Source of the DNA: an uncultured Eggerthella sp.
GTDB taxonomy: Bacteria > Actinomycetota > Coriobacteriia > Coriobacteriales > Eggerthellaceae
NCBI GenBank assembly: GCA_900542065.1
Contig: UQLU01000003.1
Coordinates: 62,001 to 126,000 of the forward strand
Length of the DNA: 64,000 bases
Direction of reading: 5' to 3'
Shown here one piece after another: positions 8,155 through 15,983 of this stretch. Made by a program: the position numbers and the translations under genes. Within the stretch, counting starts at the first letter, position 1. Every line of letters begins with the position of its first letter. The notes below the pieces were generated by a model. It saw nothing but the letters and a program-made list of their open reading frames with translations. It ran no database searches and was not told the origin of the DNA.

Positions 8155-8427
8155 TTATTTTTTATTGATCCGAAAGTGAAATTCTTCCGGAACTGGATCA
8201 TATCCCCGACCGCCGCCAGGTCTACACCGTAATATTCTACGAATTGTAAGATATGAACCTTTTAAAAAGCCAAATCTTTTTACCGCTGTTAAACCATATT
8301 CAGAGCACGTTGGAATAAAACGGCAGGTCGCAGGTAATAAAGGTGAAATTCCAAGTCTATAAAACTTAATTAACAAAATAAGAAGCTGTTGGGGGATAGC
8401 TTTGATAAATAAAAGAACCTTCTTCAT
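8155..8427 (-). CDS. yidD: Membrane protein insertion efficiency factor YidD
   Basis: A small protein of about 90 residues that assists YidC-dependent insertion. The family core is complete: FYRLGISPLLPATCRFIPTC then SEYGLTAVKRFGFLKGSYL and RCRPGGGRGYDPVPEEF, including the conserved cysteines. An amphipathic N-terminus (KKVLLFIKAIPQQLLILLIK) would lie on the membrane. I place the start at ATG 8427, with AAGG about 10 nt upstream. A TTG at 8436 that overlaps the rnpA stop is the alternative. It is closely packed after rnpA. Confidence 0.93.
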   Translation of the reverse strand: MKKVLLFIKAIPQQLLILLIKFYRLGISPLLPATCRFIPTCSEYGLTAVKRFGFLKGSYLTIRRILRCRPGGGRGYDPVPEEFHFRINKK

Positions 8428-8432
8428 AGCTA

Positions 8433-8768
8433 TCAAGCCTTAACTTCGTATAAGTCAATAACCTTTCTACATGCTGAAAGTAGTTTAGTATATTCCGCTT
8501 GAGTAGTCTTTCTATTTGCAATAAAAAGAATGGTTAAATTTTGCCATGGACCACCAAGATCATGACACACTGCTCTCATTCTTCGTTTCGCGGAATTACG
8601 CCATACCGCATTACCGTTTTTCTTTCCTGCAATAAAAGCAACACGGCCACTAGGGCCGTGTTGAGTATCCCCTTGATAGACAATCATTGTCATAAAAGGA
8701 GTTGCATGTCGTTTTCCGTGCGAGAACAGGTAGGAGATCTCAGTGCTAGATTTAATAGTCCCTAACAC
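8433..8768 (-). CDS. rnpA: Ribonuclease P protein component
   Basis: The protein subunit of RNase P, which matures the 5' ends of tRNAs. At 111 residues with the RNR-type signature AVWRNSAKRRMRAVCHDL it is a clear family member, and GRVAFIAGKKNGNAVWRNS is the usual core strand-helix. It begins with GTG in the canonical position 18 bp after rpmH. The catalytic RNA gene (rnpB) is not in this window. Confidence 0.93.
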   Translation of the reverse strand: MLGTIKSSTEISYLFSHGKRHATPFMTMIVYQGDTQHGPSGRVAFIAGKKNGNAVWRNSAKRRMRAVCHDLGGPWQNLTILFIANRKTTQAEYTKLLSACRKVIDLYEVKA

Positions 8769-8786
8769 GGTATCTCACAAGAAAAA

Positions 8787-8921
8787 CTAAACAGCAATAC
8801 GCTTACGACCCTTAGCACGACGAGCAGAGAGAACAGCACGACCACTCTTAGTAGCCATACGTGCACGGAAGCCGTGGGTCTTGGCGCGCTTATGGGTGTT
8901 TGGTTGATAGGTGCGCTTCAT
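8787..8921 (-). CDS. rpmH: 50S ribosomal protein L34
   Basis: A 44-residue basic ribosomal protein, MKRTYQPNTHKRAKTHGFRA followed by RMATKSGRAVLSARRAKGRK, a textbook L34. The frame is open further upstream, but ATG 8921 follows GAAAGGAAAAC and gives the exact family N-terminus. It is the first gene of the leftward operon and starts at the edge of the origin region. Confidence 0.98.
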   Translation of the reverse strand: MKRTYQPNTHKRAKTHGFRARMATKSGRAVLSARRAKGRKRIAV

Positions 8922-8956
8922 GTAAGTTTTCCTTTCAGATTTACAGTAACTTTGAA

Positions 8957-8984
8957 ATTGTACGTCACAGAAAATTTCAGTCAA
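8957..8984 (-). promoter_or_regulatory. rpmH operon promoter
   Basis: On the minus strand TTGACT (8984-8979), a 16-bp spacer and TACAAT (8962-8957) form a near-consensus housekeeping promoter about 36 nt before the L34 start. Confidence 0.7.
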
Positions 8985-9223
8985 GGATTCATATACAAAA
9001 AGAGGGTAATTTACGAATGTCACCACATAACATACACGTATTTACCAGCATATAAAGTAAAGAAGGCAATATCACTTATCAGAGAACCCCTTAGTACTCT
9101 TTGTATTGTTTTCTTATTCCTTGATTTCTTGTTTTAGAAATTATAAGAATCGAGTCATAAGTAATCCGCAGTATTTTTATCCGAATTACCTCATTACTAT
9201 CATGATTTTTCCGATTCTACAAT

Positions 9224-9269
9224 GTTTTCCACATTCTTGTTATGTATCAATGTGGATAATGTGGAAAAC
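9224..9269. repeat. DnaA-box inverted repeat flanking a perfect DnaA box
   Basis: GTTTTCCACATT (9224-9235) and AATGTGGAAAAC (9258-9269) are perfect 12-bp inverted arms. The perfect box TGTGGATAA lies just inside the right arm, at 9251-9259. Confidence 0.85.
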
Positions 9270-9488
9270 TCACCTGGTGTTTTTGTAAATCAAAGTGTTA
9301 AATTCCACCAAGGTATAAACAGAACTAAACACTACCTAACACACGCAATATAAATAAAAACTGGTAAAACTATAATTATTTTAAATTATGGCTATGACCT
9401 GGTGTTTTTCCTTTATACATAACTATATAACTAATGCAATACCCATTTTTCATACACTAAGGCTTTTATTAATAAGTTAGCTGTATTC

Positions 9489-9506
9489 AGAACTACAAGT
9501 AGTTCT
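9489..9506. promoter_or_regulatory. 18-bp palindrome in the origin region
   Basis: AGAACTAC-AA-GTAGTTCT is a perfect 8-2-8 dyad. It has the size and symmetry of a site for a dimeric regulator. The binding protein is unknown. Confidence 0.4.
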
Positions 9507-9590
9507 AGGTAACAATTTTCATATAAGTTGTTTTCAACTTTTCCATATTCGTTTTTCACTTTTTCCAATTTTTTCTTCTTAGTTTTCTAT

Positions 9591-9624
9591 GTTTTCCACA
9601 TTTTCTTGAAAGAATGTTGAAAAC
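9591..9624. repeat. Second DnaA-box inverted repeat
   Basis: GTTTTCCACATT (9591-9602) repeats the left arm of the 9224 element exactly. It is followed 10 bp later by AATGTTGAAAAC (9613-9624), one mismatch from the inverted partner. Confidence 0.75.
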
Positions 9625-9697
9625 TCCGAAAATGTACGGGAAAACTTTTTGAATAATTGAAAAACTAGGAGCTCCTGACTAAAATAAAGAGGAAAAG

Positions 9698-9745
9698 TGC
9701 CTGGTTTATTCATCTCAAGGTATGAATGACTAGGCAATTTTTCTT
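9698..9745 (+). terminator. Terminator-like hairpin ahead of the GHKL gene
   Basis: TGCCTGGTT (9698-9706) and ATTCAT (9708-9713) pair with ATGAAT (9722-9727) and GACTAGGCA (9728-9736), with G-T wobbles and one bulge. A run of five T residues follows. No plus-strand gene lies upstream, so it may terminate or attenuate a leader transcript made inside the origin. Confidence 0.6.
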
Positions 9746-9775
9746 ATTTCCTGGAAAACGAACTGAAAAAGTAGC

Positions 9776-10837
9776 ATGGCACCAGAAAATTCTTCACATA
9801 CTAATAATCAAGAAGAAGTATCAAAAGATAGTGTTGATACTTTCTACGACAACGCAAAGGTAGAGCAGTCTTCACCAGACTTGCCTCCCTATGCCTATAT
9901 ACCAAACGGTGGAATTAATAACACTACCCCCACTCATGCTATGTCTACTAACGGAATACCCTCTTATCAAGGATTTGGATACCCCTACTACCAACCCATT
10001 CCAGGGTATCCACAGATACCTTTGGGATATCAAACAACACCCCCTGAATATCAAGCGAAAGTAAATCCGCATCAAAACATACCTAGTCAAGAAGAAGATC
10101 AAAACCCAGATAAGGAAGAAGAATTCGACTACACGTTTATAACTTCACCTGCAAGGGTTGCAATCTACGACAATTTAAAAACGGCACCTCGCGTAATAGA
10201 AATAGAAGGCGCACCAACTCACGAATATATAGAAAGAATTGCGTCAGTGACCTACAAGAGTGCCAAGGAAGAAGGTGGAATAATCCCTTACACGGTTATT
10301 CGTGAAGTTTCAGAAAACTTTATTCATGCCCGATTCCAGGAAATAGTGGTATCGATTATGGATAAAGGAAATACTATTCGCTTTGCAGACCAAGGACCAG
10401 GGATTAGTAATAAAAACCTTGTACAAGAACCAGGGTTTTCTTCTGCAACTGAACCAATGAAACGCTATATTCGTGGTGTAGGTTCAGGACTGCCAATTGT
10501 TAAGGATTACCTCGACACAACTCATGGTTATATAGAGATAGAAGATAATATTAATAAAGGTTCAGTAGTTACCATTAGCCTTGTTGCATCTCGAAGCATT
10601 CATGACGATCCACCCGAGTTAGCAATACCTGAATTAACAGAAAACGAAGAGCAAATACTTAAAGCACTTTTACCTGATAAATCGCTCGGAATTACCGAAA
10701 TCAACCGAGAAACAGGAATTGCAGTTGCTAGTATCCATACTGCTTTAACCAAAATGGAAGGTAAAGGTTTAGTGGAAAAGGTTAATAAGAAAAGAAAGCT
10801 AACTGTTTTCGGAGAACGAGTTGCTCTTTCTATGTAA
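9776..10837 (+). CDS. GHKL ATPase with C-terminal winged-helix domain, next to oriC
   Basis: A 353-residue protein. Residues 1-120 are disordered-looking and rich in Pro, Tyr, Gln and Asn. Residues about 125-270 are a Bergerat-fold ATP-binding domain: N-box REVSENFIHA (176-185), G1 box ADQGPGI (204-210) and G2 region GVGSGLPIVKDYL (234-246). There is no phosphoacceptor histidine domain, so it is not an ordinary histidine kinase. Residues about 285-350 form a winged helix-turn-helix (LTENEEQILKALLPD, then SIHTALTKMEGKGLVEKV). It is therefore probably a nucleotide-responsive DNA-binding protein. It sits between the two origin halves, upstream of dnaA and co-oriented. The ribosome-binding site is weak and the start could lie further in. 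Confidence 0.75.
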   Translation: MAPENSSHTNNQEEVSKDSVDTFYDNAKVEQSSPDLPPYAYIPNGGINNTTPTHAMSTNGIPSYQGFGYPYYQPIPGYPQIPLGYQTTPPEYQAKVNPHQNIPSQEEDQNPDKEEEFDYTFITSPARVAIYDNLKTAPRVIEIEGAPTHEYIERIASVTYKSAKEEGGIIPYTVIREVSENFIHARFQEIVVSIMDKGNTIRFADQGPGISNKNLVQEPGFSSATEPMKRYIRGVGSGLPIVKDYLDTTHGYIEIEDNINKGSVVTISLVASRSIHDDPPELAIPELTENEEQILKALLPDKSLGITEINRETGIAVASIHTALTKMEGKGLVEKVNKKRKLTVFGERVALSM

Positions 10838-10893
10838 ACCTACAGTTTTTATAAACACAAAGGTATTCCCATCTCATACCCTTAAACACTCTT

Positions 10894-10899
10894 TATAAT
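10894..10899 (+). promoter_or_regulatory. Possible dnaA -10 box
   Basis: A consensus TATAAT lies 58 bp before the dnaA start codon. No convincing -35 is found at 16-18 bp upstream. Confidence 0.4.
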
Positions 10900-10957
10900 A
10901 AAGACTCTGACAAAACGGTAAGAAAACTATTCACGACCCAATCAAGGTATATACATT

Positions 10958-12583
10958 ATGAACCTCGAAGAACTTTGGACAGACTTAATACGACAATTAA
11001 AGTCGTATCCTAATGTAAATGCATCACAGATTGATGCATTCTTTTCCCGTGTCCAAGTTCAGGCAGCAAGCCAAGGGTTTGTGATGTTTACATCCGATAA
11101 CAGCTTTATTAAAGACTGGATAGAAAAGCACTACATTAAAGATATTCAGCAAGCGCTTAAAGATCTTTATGGGATTGATTTTGTTGTACAAATCGAAGTG
11201 GATCCAACTTCTACTCCTGTTGCTCCACTGCCAGAAACACCACAAGGACAATCAACCCTTCAAGGACAGCAACAAAATCAAACACCTCAGCTGGGTACTT
11301 ATCAAAACGCCCAGCAAACATCATATTCCCAAAATAATGAATCACTAAGGACGCCTCCACAACAGGAGGGTCAATCCAATAATACTCATACAACAGTGCC
11401 TGTTGGGCAGCGTCCTGTATTAAATGAATATCCAGGTCAAGCAGTAAATGAGCAAAACTATAAAAAGCAACCGCAAGATTTAACAGAAGACCAGGTATCC
11501 ATCCAGAGTACTAACACACAACAAAAAGGGGCCAACAGCCTCACCTTTGAAAATTTCGTAATTGGTGATTCAAACCAAATGGCATATTCAATGGCGGTAG
11601 AAGTAGCAGATCATCCAGGATCTTCTGCTTTAAACCCCCTATTTATTTACGGAAGAAGCGGTGTAGGTAAAACACATCTGTTATGCGCGATCAAAAACTA
11701 CATCAACGAACAGTACAGCGACTTCAATGTTATCTATATGGACTCAATGGAGTTAGTTAACCGCTATTCTGATGCAGCTATAGAAAAAAATGTAGATAAA
11801 CAGAGTTTTAAGAACTTTGACGATTTCTTCCAGCAGGCAGATGTTTTATTGATCGACGATATTCAGGGGTTACAAGGTAAACCAGGAACCCTGAGTGCTT
11901 TATTTAGAATATTCAACAAAATGATCACTAAAGGTAAGCAGTTTGTATTTTCTGCAGACCGCGCACCTAAAAACATCGACCTCGATGAGCGTTATGTTTC
12001 CCGTTTTAATTCCGGGGCAACTATCGATATCCAACCCCCAGATGATGAAACAAAACGAAGCATTATTAAAAGCTTCATCGCTCAATATAAAAAAGAAGAG
12101 GAATTGCCGTTTACCATCTCCGACGACATTCTTGATTACATTGTTGAAAATTCAAGCTCAAATATCCGCGAACTTAAAAGTGCAATCACTAATGTCATCT
12201 TCGCGCTGAAGATGGATAAAAGTCATGAATTATCCGAACAACGCGTAAAAGAACTTCTTGGTAACCACTTCATAGGTGGTGGCAAAAAGAGAATCACCAT
12301 AGAAATGATCCAAGGAGCAGTGGAAGATTTCTACGGAGTAGCCCATAAAGATCTCGTAGGAAAGAAAAAAGAACGCCGCATTGTACATCCGCGACAAGTT
12401 GCTATTTATCTTTGCCGCGAATTATCTGAGAGCACGCTTAAAAACATAGGAACGGCATTTAATAGAGATCACACAACGGTAATGCACTCGTGCGATCTTA
12501 TCAGTAGCCAGCTACAGGAAGATAGAAATCTCCGCGAAGAGCTTGAGGCAGTGCGAGAAAAAATCCGCATTCAGCAATACTAA
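10958..12583 (+). CDS. dnaA: Chromosomal replication initiator DnaA
   Basis: An AAA+ initiator that binds DnaA boxes and opens oriC. At 541 residues it has domain I (about 1-75), a long Gln/Asn/Pro-rich domain II linker (about 85-185), an AAA+ domain and a DNA-binding domain. Walker A reads YGRSGVGKTHLL (232-239), where most DnaA proteins have GGVGLGKTH. Walker B is in VLLIDDIQGLQGK, against the usual DDIQFLAGK. Domain IV carries AIYLCRELSESTLKNIGTAF and the signature NRDHTTVMHS, against the usual GRDHTTVxHA. These are conservative departures and the protein should be functional. DnaA boxes lie on both sides of the gene. Confidence 0.96.
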   Translation: MNLEELWTDLIRQLKSYPNVNASQIDAFFSRVQVQAASQGFVMFTSDNSFIKDWIEKHYIKDIQQALKDLYGIDFVVQIEVDPTSTPVAPLPETPQGQSTLQGQQQNQTPQLGTYQNAQQTSYSQNNESLRTPPQQEGQSNNTHTTVPVGQRPVLNEYPGQAVNEQNYKKQPQDLTEDQVSIQSTNTQQKGANSLTFENFVIGDSNQMAYSMAVEVADHPGSSALNPLFIYGRSGVGKTHLLCAIKNYINEQYSDFNVIYMDSMELVNRYSDAAIEKNVDKQSFKNFDDFFQQADVLLIDDIQGLQGKPGTLSALFRIFNKMITKGKQFVFSADRAPKNIDLDERYVSRFNSGATIDIQPPDDETKRSIIKSFIAQYKKEEELPFTISDDILDYIVENSSSNIRELKSAITNVIFALKMDKSHELSEQRVKELLGNHFIGGGKKRITIEMIQGAVEDFYGVAHKDLVGKKKERRIVHPRQVAIYLCRELSESTLKNIGTAFNRDHTTVMHSCDLISSQLQEDRNLREELEAVREKIRIQQY

Positions 12584-12926
12584 TAACAAAATTGAAAACG
12601 TGTGTATAACAGGGAGAGCTATAAGGGGAATACAAGCAATTTATGTGGATAAAGTTTTCCCCACATTATCCCTATGGAAAACGGGCATAGAAATCCACAT
12701 GATCCTAGTGGGGTAATTTATTAACAGCGAACAGGAACTTTGTAAGTTATCAACAAATCAACGATCCTTATTACTGTTATTACAAGTATTTAATTAAGAA
12801 GAATAAGAGAGTAAAAAGAAAAGGGGATAACCTTACCTGAAATAAAGTAATTAGGTAGTAAGGTAACTCGTACGTAATAATAAAGAATAGGTATCATAGG
12901 AAGAACCACTTATAAGAGGAGCTTTA
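12584..12926. other. Candidate oriC, right half (dnaA-dnaN spacer)
   Basis: A gene-free 343-bp AT-rich region. It has a perfect DnaA box (TGTGGATAA, 12644-12652) and one-mismatch boxes TGTGTATAA (12601-12609) and TTATCAACA (12747-12755). A GTTTTCC...GGAAAAC dyad (12654-12660 and 12676-12682) encloses CCACATTATCC. Together with the rpmH-side region it would make a two-part origin around dnaA. Confidence 0.75.
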
Positions 12927-14024
12927 ATGAAATTCAGCATTAATCAGTCAGAACTTCAAAATGCTTTATCCGTATGCGTAAAAGGTTCTTCCACCCGTTC
13001 TACGCTTTCTATTCTTGCTGGCGTATATATAAAAGCCGAAGAGGGTTCAATTACTCTACAAACTACCAACCTTGAACTTTCTATTAAAGTTAGCTGCTCA
13101 GCCTTAGTTGAAGAGCAGGGTGAATCGGTAGTTCCTGCTAAATTGTTCTTAGATATCGTAAAAAACCTTCCCGATATGGCAGTGCGTATTGAGGCTGATG
13201 AATCAACTGCGGTAGTATTCTGTGACACAACAACGTTTTCACTAAAAGCCCTCAATCCCCTTGATTTCCCTGCATTTCCTGAAGTTGAAGCAGAACAAGA
13301 AGCACAATTTCCTTTCTCAGTCTTTTCGAAAATGGTTAAAAGAACCGCTAAAGTGGTTTCTCATGATGAAACCCGCGTTGTATTAACAGGTGTTTTAATT
13401 TCTTGTGTAGGTAATGAACTAAAAATGGTTGCAACCGACTCATATCGCTTAGCGGTTGCGGAAACTGAGCTTTCGCAGGCTTGCCCCGAAGAATTTGAAG
13501 CGGTAATTTCAGGTTCATTCTTGAGTGATATCGCATCGCTTCCTCAATCGGATCAGCCTATCACTCTTGCATTAAGTGAAAACCAGATTATTGTGTCGTA
13601 CCAGGATACGACCTTTATTAATCGTCGAATTGAAGGAACCTTCCCTAACTATAAACAGCTTATTGCTGATGGCTTTAGTACTCGAGCAACACTTTCCACA
13701 CATGCATTAATTGACGCAGTACGACGTGTTTCGTTGCTAAGTAATAAGGTTTCTCCTGTTCAGATTAAAGTTGATGCTGAAGCTGGGGTAGTAACCCTTC
13801 TTACCAACTCTCAGGACATTGGTAATGCACAGGAGAATTTAATTTGTGAAATTGAGGGCGAATCGGTGGAGATAGCCTTTAACTACTCCTTCTTACTTGA
13901 CGGTTTGAATTCAATAGATACCGATGCTGTTCACTTAGATTTATTTGGCCCCATGAAGCCAGGAATTCTTCGCGCAGCTGAGGGTGAAAACTTCTTATAC
14001 CTGATTATGCCTGTACGCGTATAG
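12927..14024 (+). CDS. dnaN: DNA polymerase III beta subunit (sliding clamp)
   Basis: The processivity clamp of the replicase, a ring-shaped dimer. At 365 residues it has the normal three-domain length. Family features include the N-terminal MKFSINQSELQNALSVCVKG, VVPAKLFLDIVKNLPD and the central MVATDSYRLAVAE, plus the C-terminal YLIMPVRV ending typical of clamps. It has a good site (AGAGGAG) 5 nt before the ATG and follows the dnaA-dnaN origin spacer. recF begins 15 bp downstream, so dnaN, recF and the DUF721 gene probably form one operon. Confidence 0.97.
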   Translation: MKFSINQSELQNALSVCVKGSSTRSTLSILAGVYIKAEEGSITLQTTNLELSIKVSCSALVEEQGESVVPAKLFLDIVKNLPDMAVRIEADESTAVVFCDTTTFSLKALNPLDFPAFPEVEAEQEAQFPFSVFSKMVKRTAKVVSHDETRVVLTGVLISCVGNELKMVATDSYRLAVAETELSQACPEEFEAVISGSFLSDIASLPQSDQPITLALSENQIIVSYQDTTFINRRIEGTFPNYKQLIADGFSTRATLSTHALIDAVRRVSLLSNKVSPVQIKVDAEAGVVTLLTNSQDIGNAQENLICEIEGESVEIAFNYSFLLDGLNSIDTDAVHLDLFGPMKPGILRAAEGENFLYLIMPVRV

Positions 14025-14039
14025 CTCTTAGGTGACTAA

Positions 14040-15176
14040 ATGGGGCTTTCTATTACCTCAATAGAATGTACTGATTTTCGTTCCTATCATCATTTTTTAC
14101 TTGATGATATAGCTACCTTTACGCTTATTGTGGGCCCGAATGCTACAGGCAAGACTAATTTATTGGAGGGAATACAGCTCACTACCGCCTGTTCTTCTTT
14201 TCGTCATCCGAAAGCAGAACATCTTATTCGCAATGGGCAAAATGCTGCCTCTTTTAAGAGTTCGCTTATCGGTGATGGTCGTCAGTTAGAGATTGAGCTT
14301 CGTTTAACTGAAGAAGGAAAACAGTTTCTTTTAAACGGGAAGAAAAAACGTGCACATAGTTTACGTGGACTTCTTCCTTCGGTGTTATTTTGCCCTGATG
14401 ATCTTAATCTTATTAAAGGATCGCAGAGTATTAAACGATCTCAATTAGATTTGTTAGGGTCTCAAATATCTGCTGGTTATAATGCAGTTCGAAAAGATTA
14501 CGAAAAGATACTAAAGCAGAAAAATAGCTGCCTAAAACAAGATATGCCTCATGAGTATCTTCTAAGTATTAATGAAGTTCTTGCTTCTATTGGTGCGCAG
14601 TTATATCGACTTCGTTCTCAGCTTATTGCTGCACTTATTCCTTATATTCAGTCGTATTATCGCGAGCTATCTCAGGGTAGGGAAGAGGTATCGGTTTCGT
14701 ATATTCCTTCTTGGTTACGTCACGATATTAAATCTGAACAGTACCAAGAATGTGAATGGTTTAGCCGCGAACAGGCGCAAACATTTCTTTTAGATAGTAT
14801 GGAAAAAGACTATATAAAAGAACATGAAAGGCATATGTCGTTGTATGGCCCACAGGTTGATAGGGTTGAGTTTTTCTTAAACGGTAAAAATGCTTCCATG
14901 TTCGCTTCTCAAGGGCAGCAGCGCTCTTTAGTGTTGAGTTATAAGATGGCCGAAGTTGCTCTTATTAAAGACAAACTAGGTCAAAGTCCTGTGCTTCTTC
15001 TCGATGATGTAATGAGTGAATTGGATAGTAACAGAAGAGATGCTTTATTTTCACTCTTATCGGAAGGCATTCAGACGTTTATTACGGCAACAAATGCTGA
15101 AATATTAGAAAACACTCTTTTAAAACAGGCACGTATTGTTACGTTAGGGTTTGATGGGGTGATTTCCTATGACTAA
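14040..15176 (+). CDS. recF: DNA replication and repair protein RecF
   Basis: An SMC-like ATPase that loads RecA at gaps with RecOR. At 378 residues its length is normal. Walker A is VGPNATGKTNLLEGIQ, with Ala-Thr where most RecF proteins have Gly-x. The ABC-type signature is in SQGQQRSLVLSYKMAE, and Walker B in PVLLLDDVMSELD. It lies between dnaN and a DUF721 gene whose ATG overlaps the end of recF by 8 nt. Confidence 0.95.
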   Translation: MGLSITSIECTDFRSYHHFLLDDIATFTLIVGPNATGKTNLLEGIQLTTACSSFRHPKAEHLIRNGQNAASFKSSLIGDGRQLEIELRLTEEGKQFLLNGKKKRAHSLRGLLPSVLFCPDDLNLIKGSQSIKRSQLDLLGSQISAGYNAVRKDYEKILKQKNSCLKQDMPHEYLLSINEVLASIGAQLYRLRSQLIAALIPYIQSYYRELSQGREEVSVSYIPSWLRHDIKSEQYQECEWFSREQAQTFLLDSMEKDYIKEHERHMSLYGPQVDRVEFFLNGKNASMFASQGQQRSLVLSYKMAEVALIKDKLGQSPVLLLDDVMSELDSNRRDALFSLLSEGIQTFITATNAEILENTLLKQARIVTLGFDGVISYD

Positions 15177-15804
15177 GCATCCTGATTGGGCTTCATCACA
15201 AGATCCTCGTCGTTTAGCGGAACTCTGCGATGACCGAGCTAATACCTTGCGTCCCGTATCACATTCATTTAATGCTTTTTACAACAACATGCCTGAAGAG
15301 GTTAAACGGCGGGTGCTTATCAATCGCAGAATACAGCGAATTCATGACCAATTTTCTCAGGTGGTTGATCCGTTTATTCTTGAACATACTAATTCGGTAT
15401 ACCTATTGCGCCATAAAGATGCACTTGGTGATTCTCAGGCGAATGAAGAGGTAAGCAAAACAGAAACAGATTCAAAAGTGTTTGATCTTGTTGTATATGT
15501 TGACAACTCCCTAGTGGCAGCTGAACTAAATGCACGACGAGAATTGATTCGTTTGAAGTATCGAGAACAGTTCAATATATCAATTGATGTGTTTGAAATT
15601 CGAATATCTCGTGGACCATATAAGGATAAATATCCTTTTAAGAATCAAGACACTACTCCGCAAGCAAACACACAGGTTCGCGAATTGAGTGATGAAGAAA
15701 CTGCACATATTAACGAATTAGTGGAGGATATCTCCGACAAAAGAATAAAAGAATCTTTTATCAAAGCGATAACGGCTCAAAAACGATTTTTAGATGAAAA
15801 ATAA
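15169..15804 (+). CDS. DUF721 protein (DciA-like)
   Basis: A 211-residue protein. Residues about 60-150 match the DUF721 layout: FSQVVDPFILEHTNSVYLLR, then FDLVVYVDNSLVAAELNARR and VFEIRISRG. DUF721 proteins next to recF in actinobacteria belong to the DciA group, which supports loading of the replicative helicase DnaB in bacteria lacking DnaC/DnaI. No DnaC or DnaI is seen here and dnaB lies 14 kb away, so that role fits. The N-terminal 55 residues and the last 45 residues (acidic/basic helix) are extra to the core. It is translationally coupled to recF by an 8-nt overlap. Confidence 0.75.
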   Translation: MTKHPDWASSQDPRRLAELCDDRANTLRPVSHSFNAFYNNMPEEVKRRVLINRRIQRIHDQFSQVVDPFILEHTNSVYLLRHKDALGDSQANEEVSKTETDSKVFDLVVYVDNSLVAAELNARRELIRLKYREQFNISIDVFEIRISRGPYKDKYPFKNQDTTPQANTQVRELSDEETAHINELVEDISDKRIKESFIKAITAQKRFLDEK

Positions 15805-15894
15805 TTAAATCTGTCAAAATAAATTCTAAACGCCCGTCAGAATCGCTCAGAATAGCTGTAAAAGGCAAATATTATTAAAGTACCCTGGTAATTC

Positions 15895-15903
15895 TGCTAT
15901 ACT
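15895..15903 (+). promoter_or_regulatory. gyrB extended -10 promoter
   Basis: TGCTATACT (TG at 15895-15896, -10 at 15898-15903) with a weak TTAAAG 17 bp upstream (15875-15880). It is about 80 nt before the gyrB start. Confidence 0.55.
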
Positions 15904-15927
15904 AATCTTTTGGATAAAAACCTCTCT

Positions 15928-15957
15928 AAGACGCTTCCTTTACTGGGAGCGTCTTTG
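15928..15957 (+). terminator. Hairpin in the gyrB leader
   Basis: AAGACGCTTCC (15928-15938) pairs with GGGAGCGTCTT (15945-15955) around TTTACT. Only a short T run follows. It sits between the gyrB promoter and its ribosome-binding site, so it may attenuate transcription or stabilise the leader. Confidence 0.5.
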
Positions 15958-15983
15958 AATCTGCAAGTAAAGAGGAGGAATTT

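Larger units (their letters stand above)
8985..9775. other. Candidate oriC, left half (rpmH side)
   Basis: About 790 bp without a supportable gene, strongly AT-rich. It has a perfect DnaA box (TGTGGATAA, 9251-9259), three one-mismatch boxes (TTTTCCACA at 9225-9233 and 9592-9600; TGTGGAAAA at 9260-9268) and a series of looser TTTTCCA/TTTTTCA motifs at 9531-9600. The very AT-rich 9360-9390 stretch could be an unwinding element. Two GTTTTCCACATT dyads (9224-9269, 9591-9624), an 18-bp palindrome (9489-9506) and a terminator-like hairpin (9698-9742) add to this. Diverging gene orientation around it supports an origin. Confidence 0.8.

Noticed and set aside
9106..9288. 60-codon open frame in the origin region
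   Set aside because: It crosses the DnaA boxes, has no ribosome-binding site, and its composition is that of AT-rich non-coding DNA.
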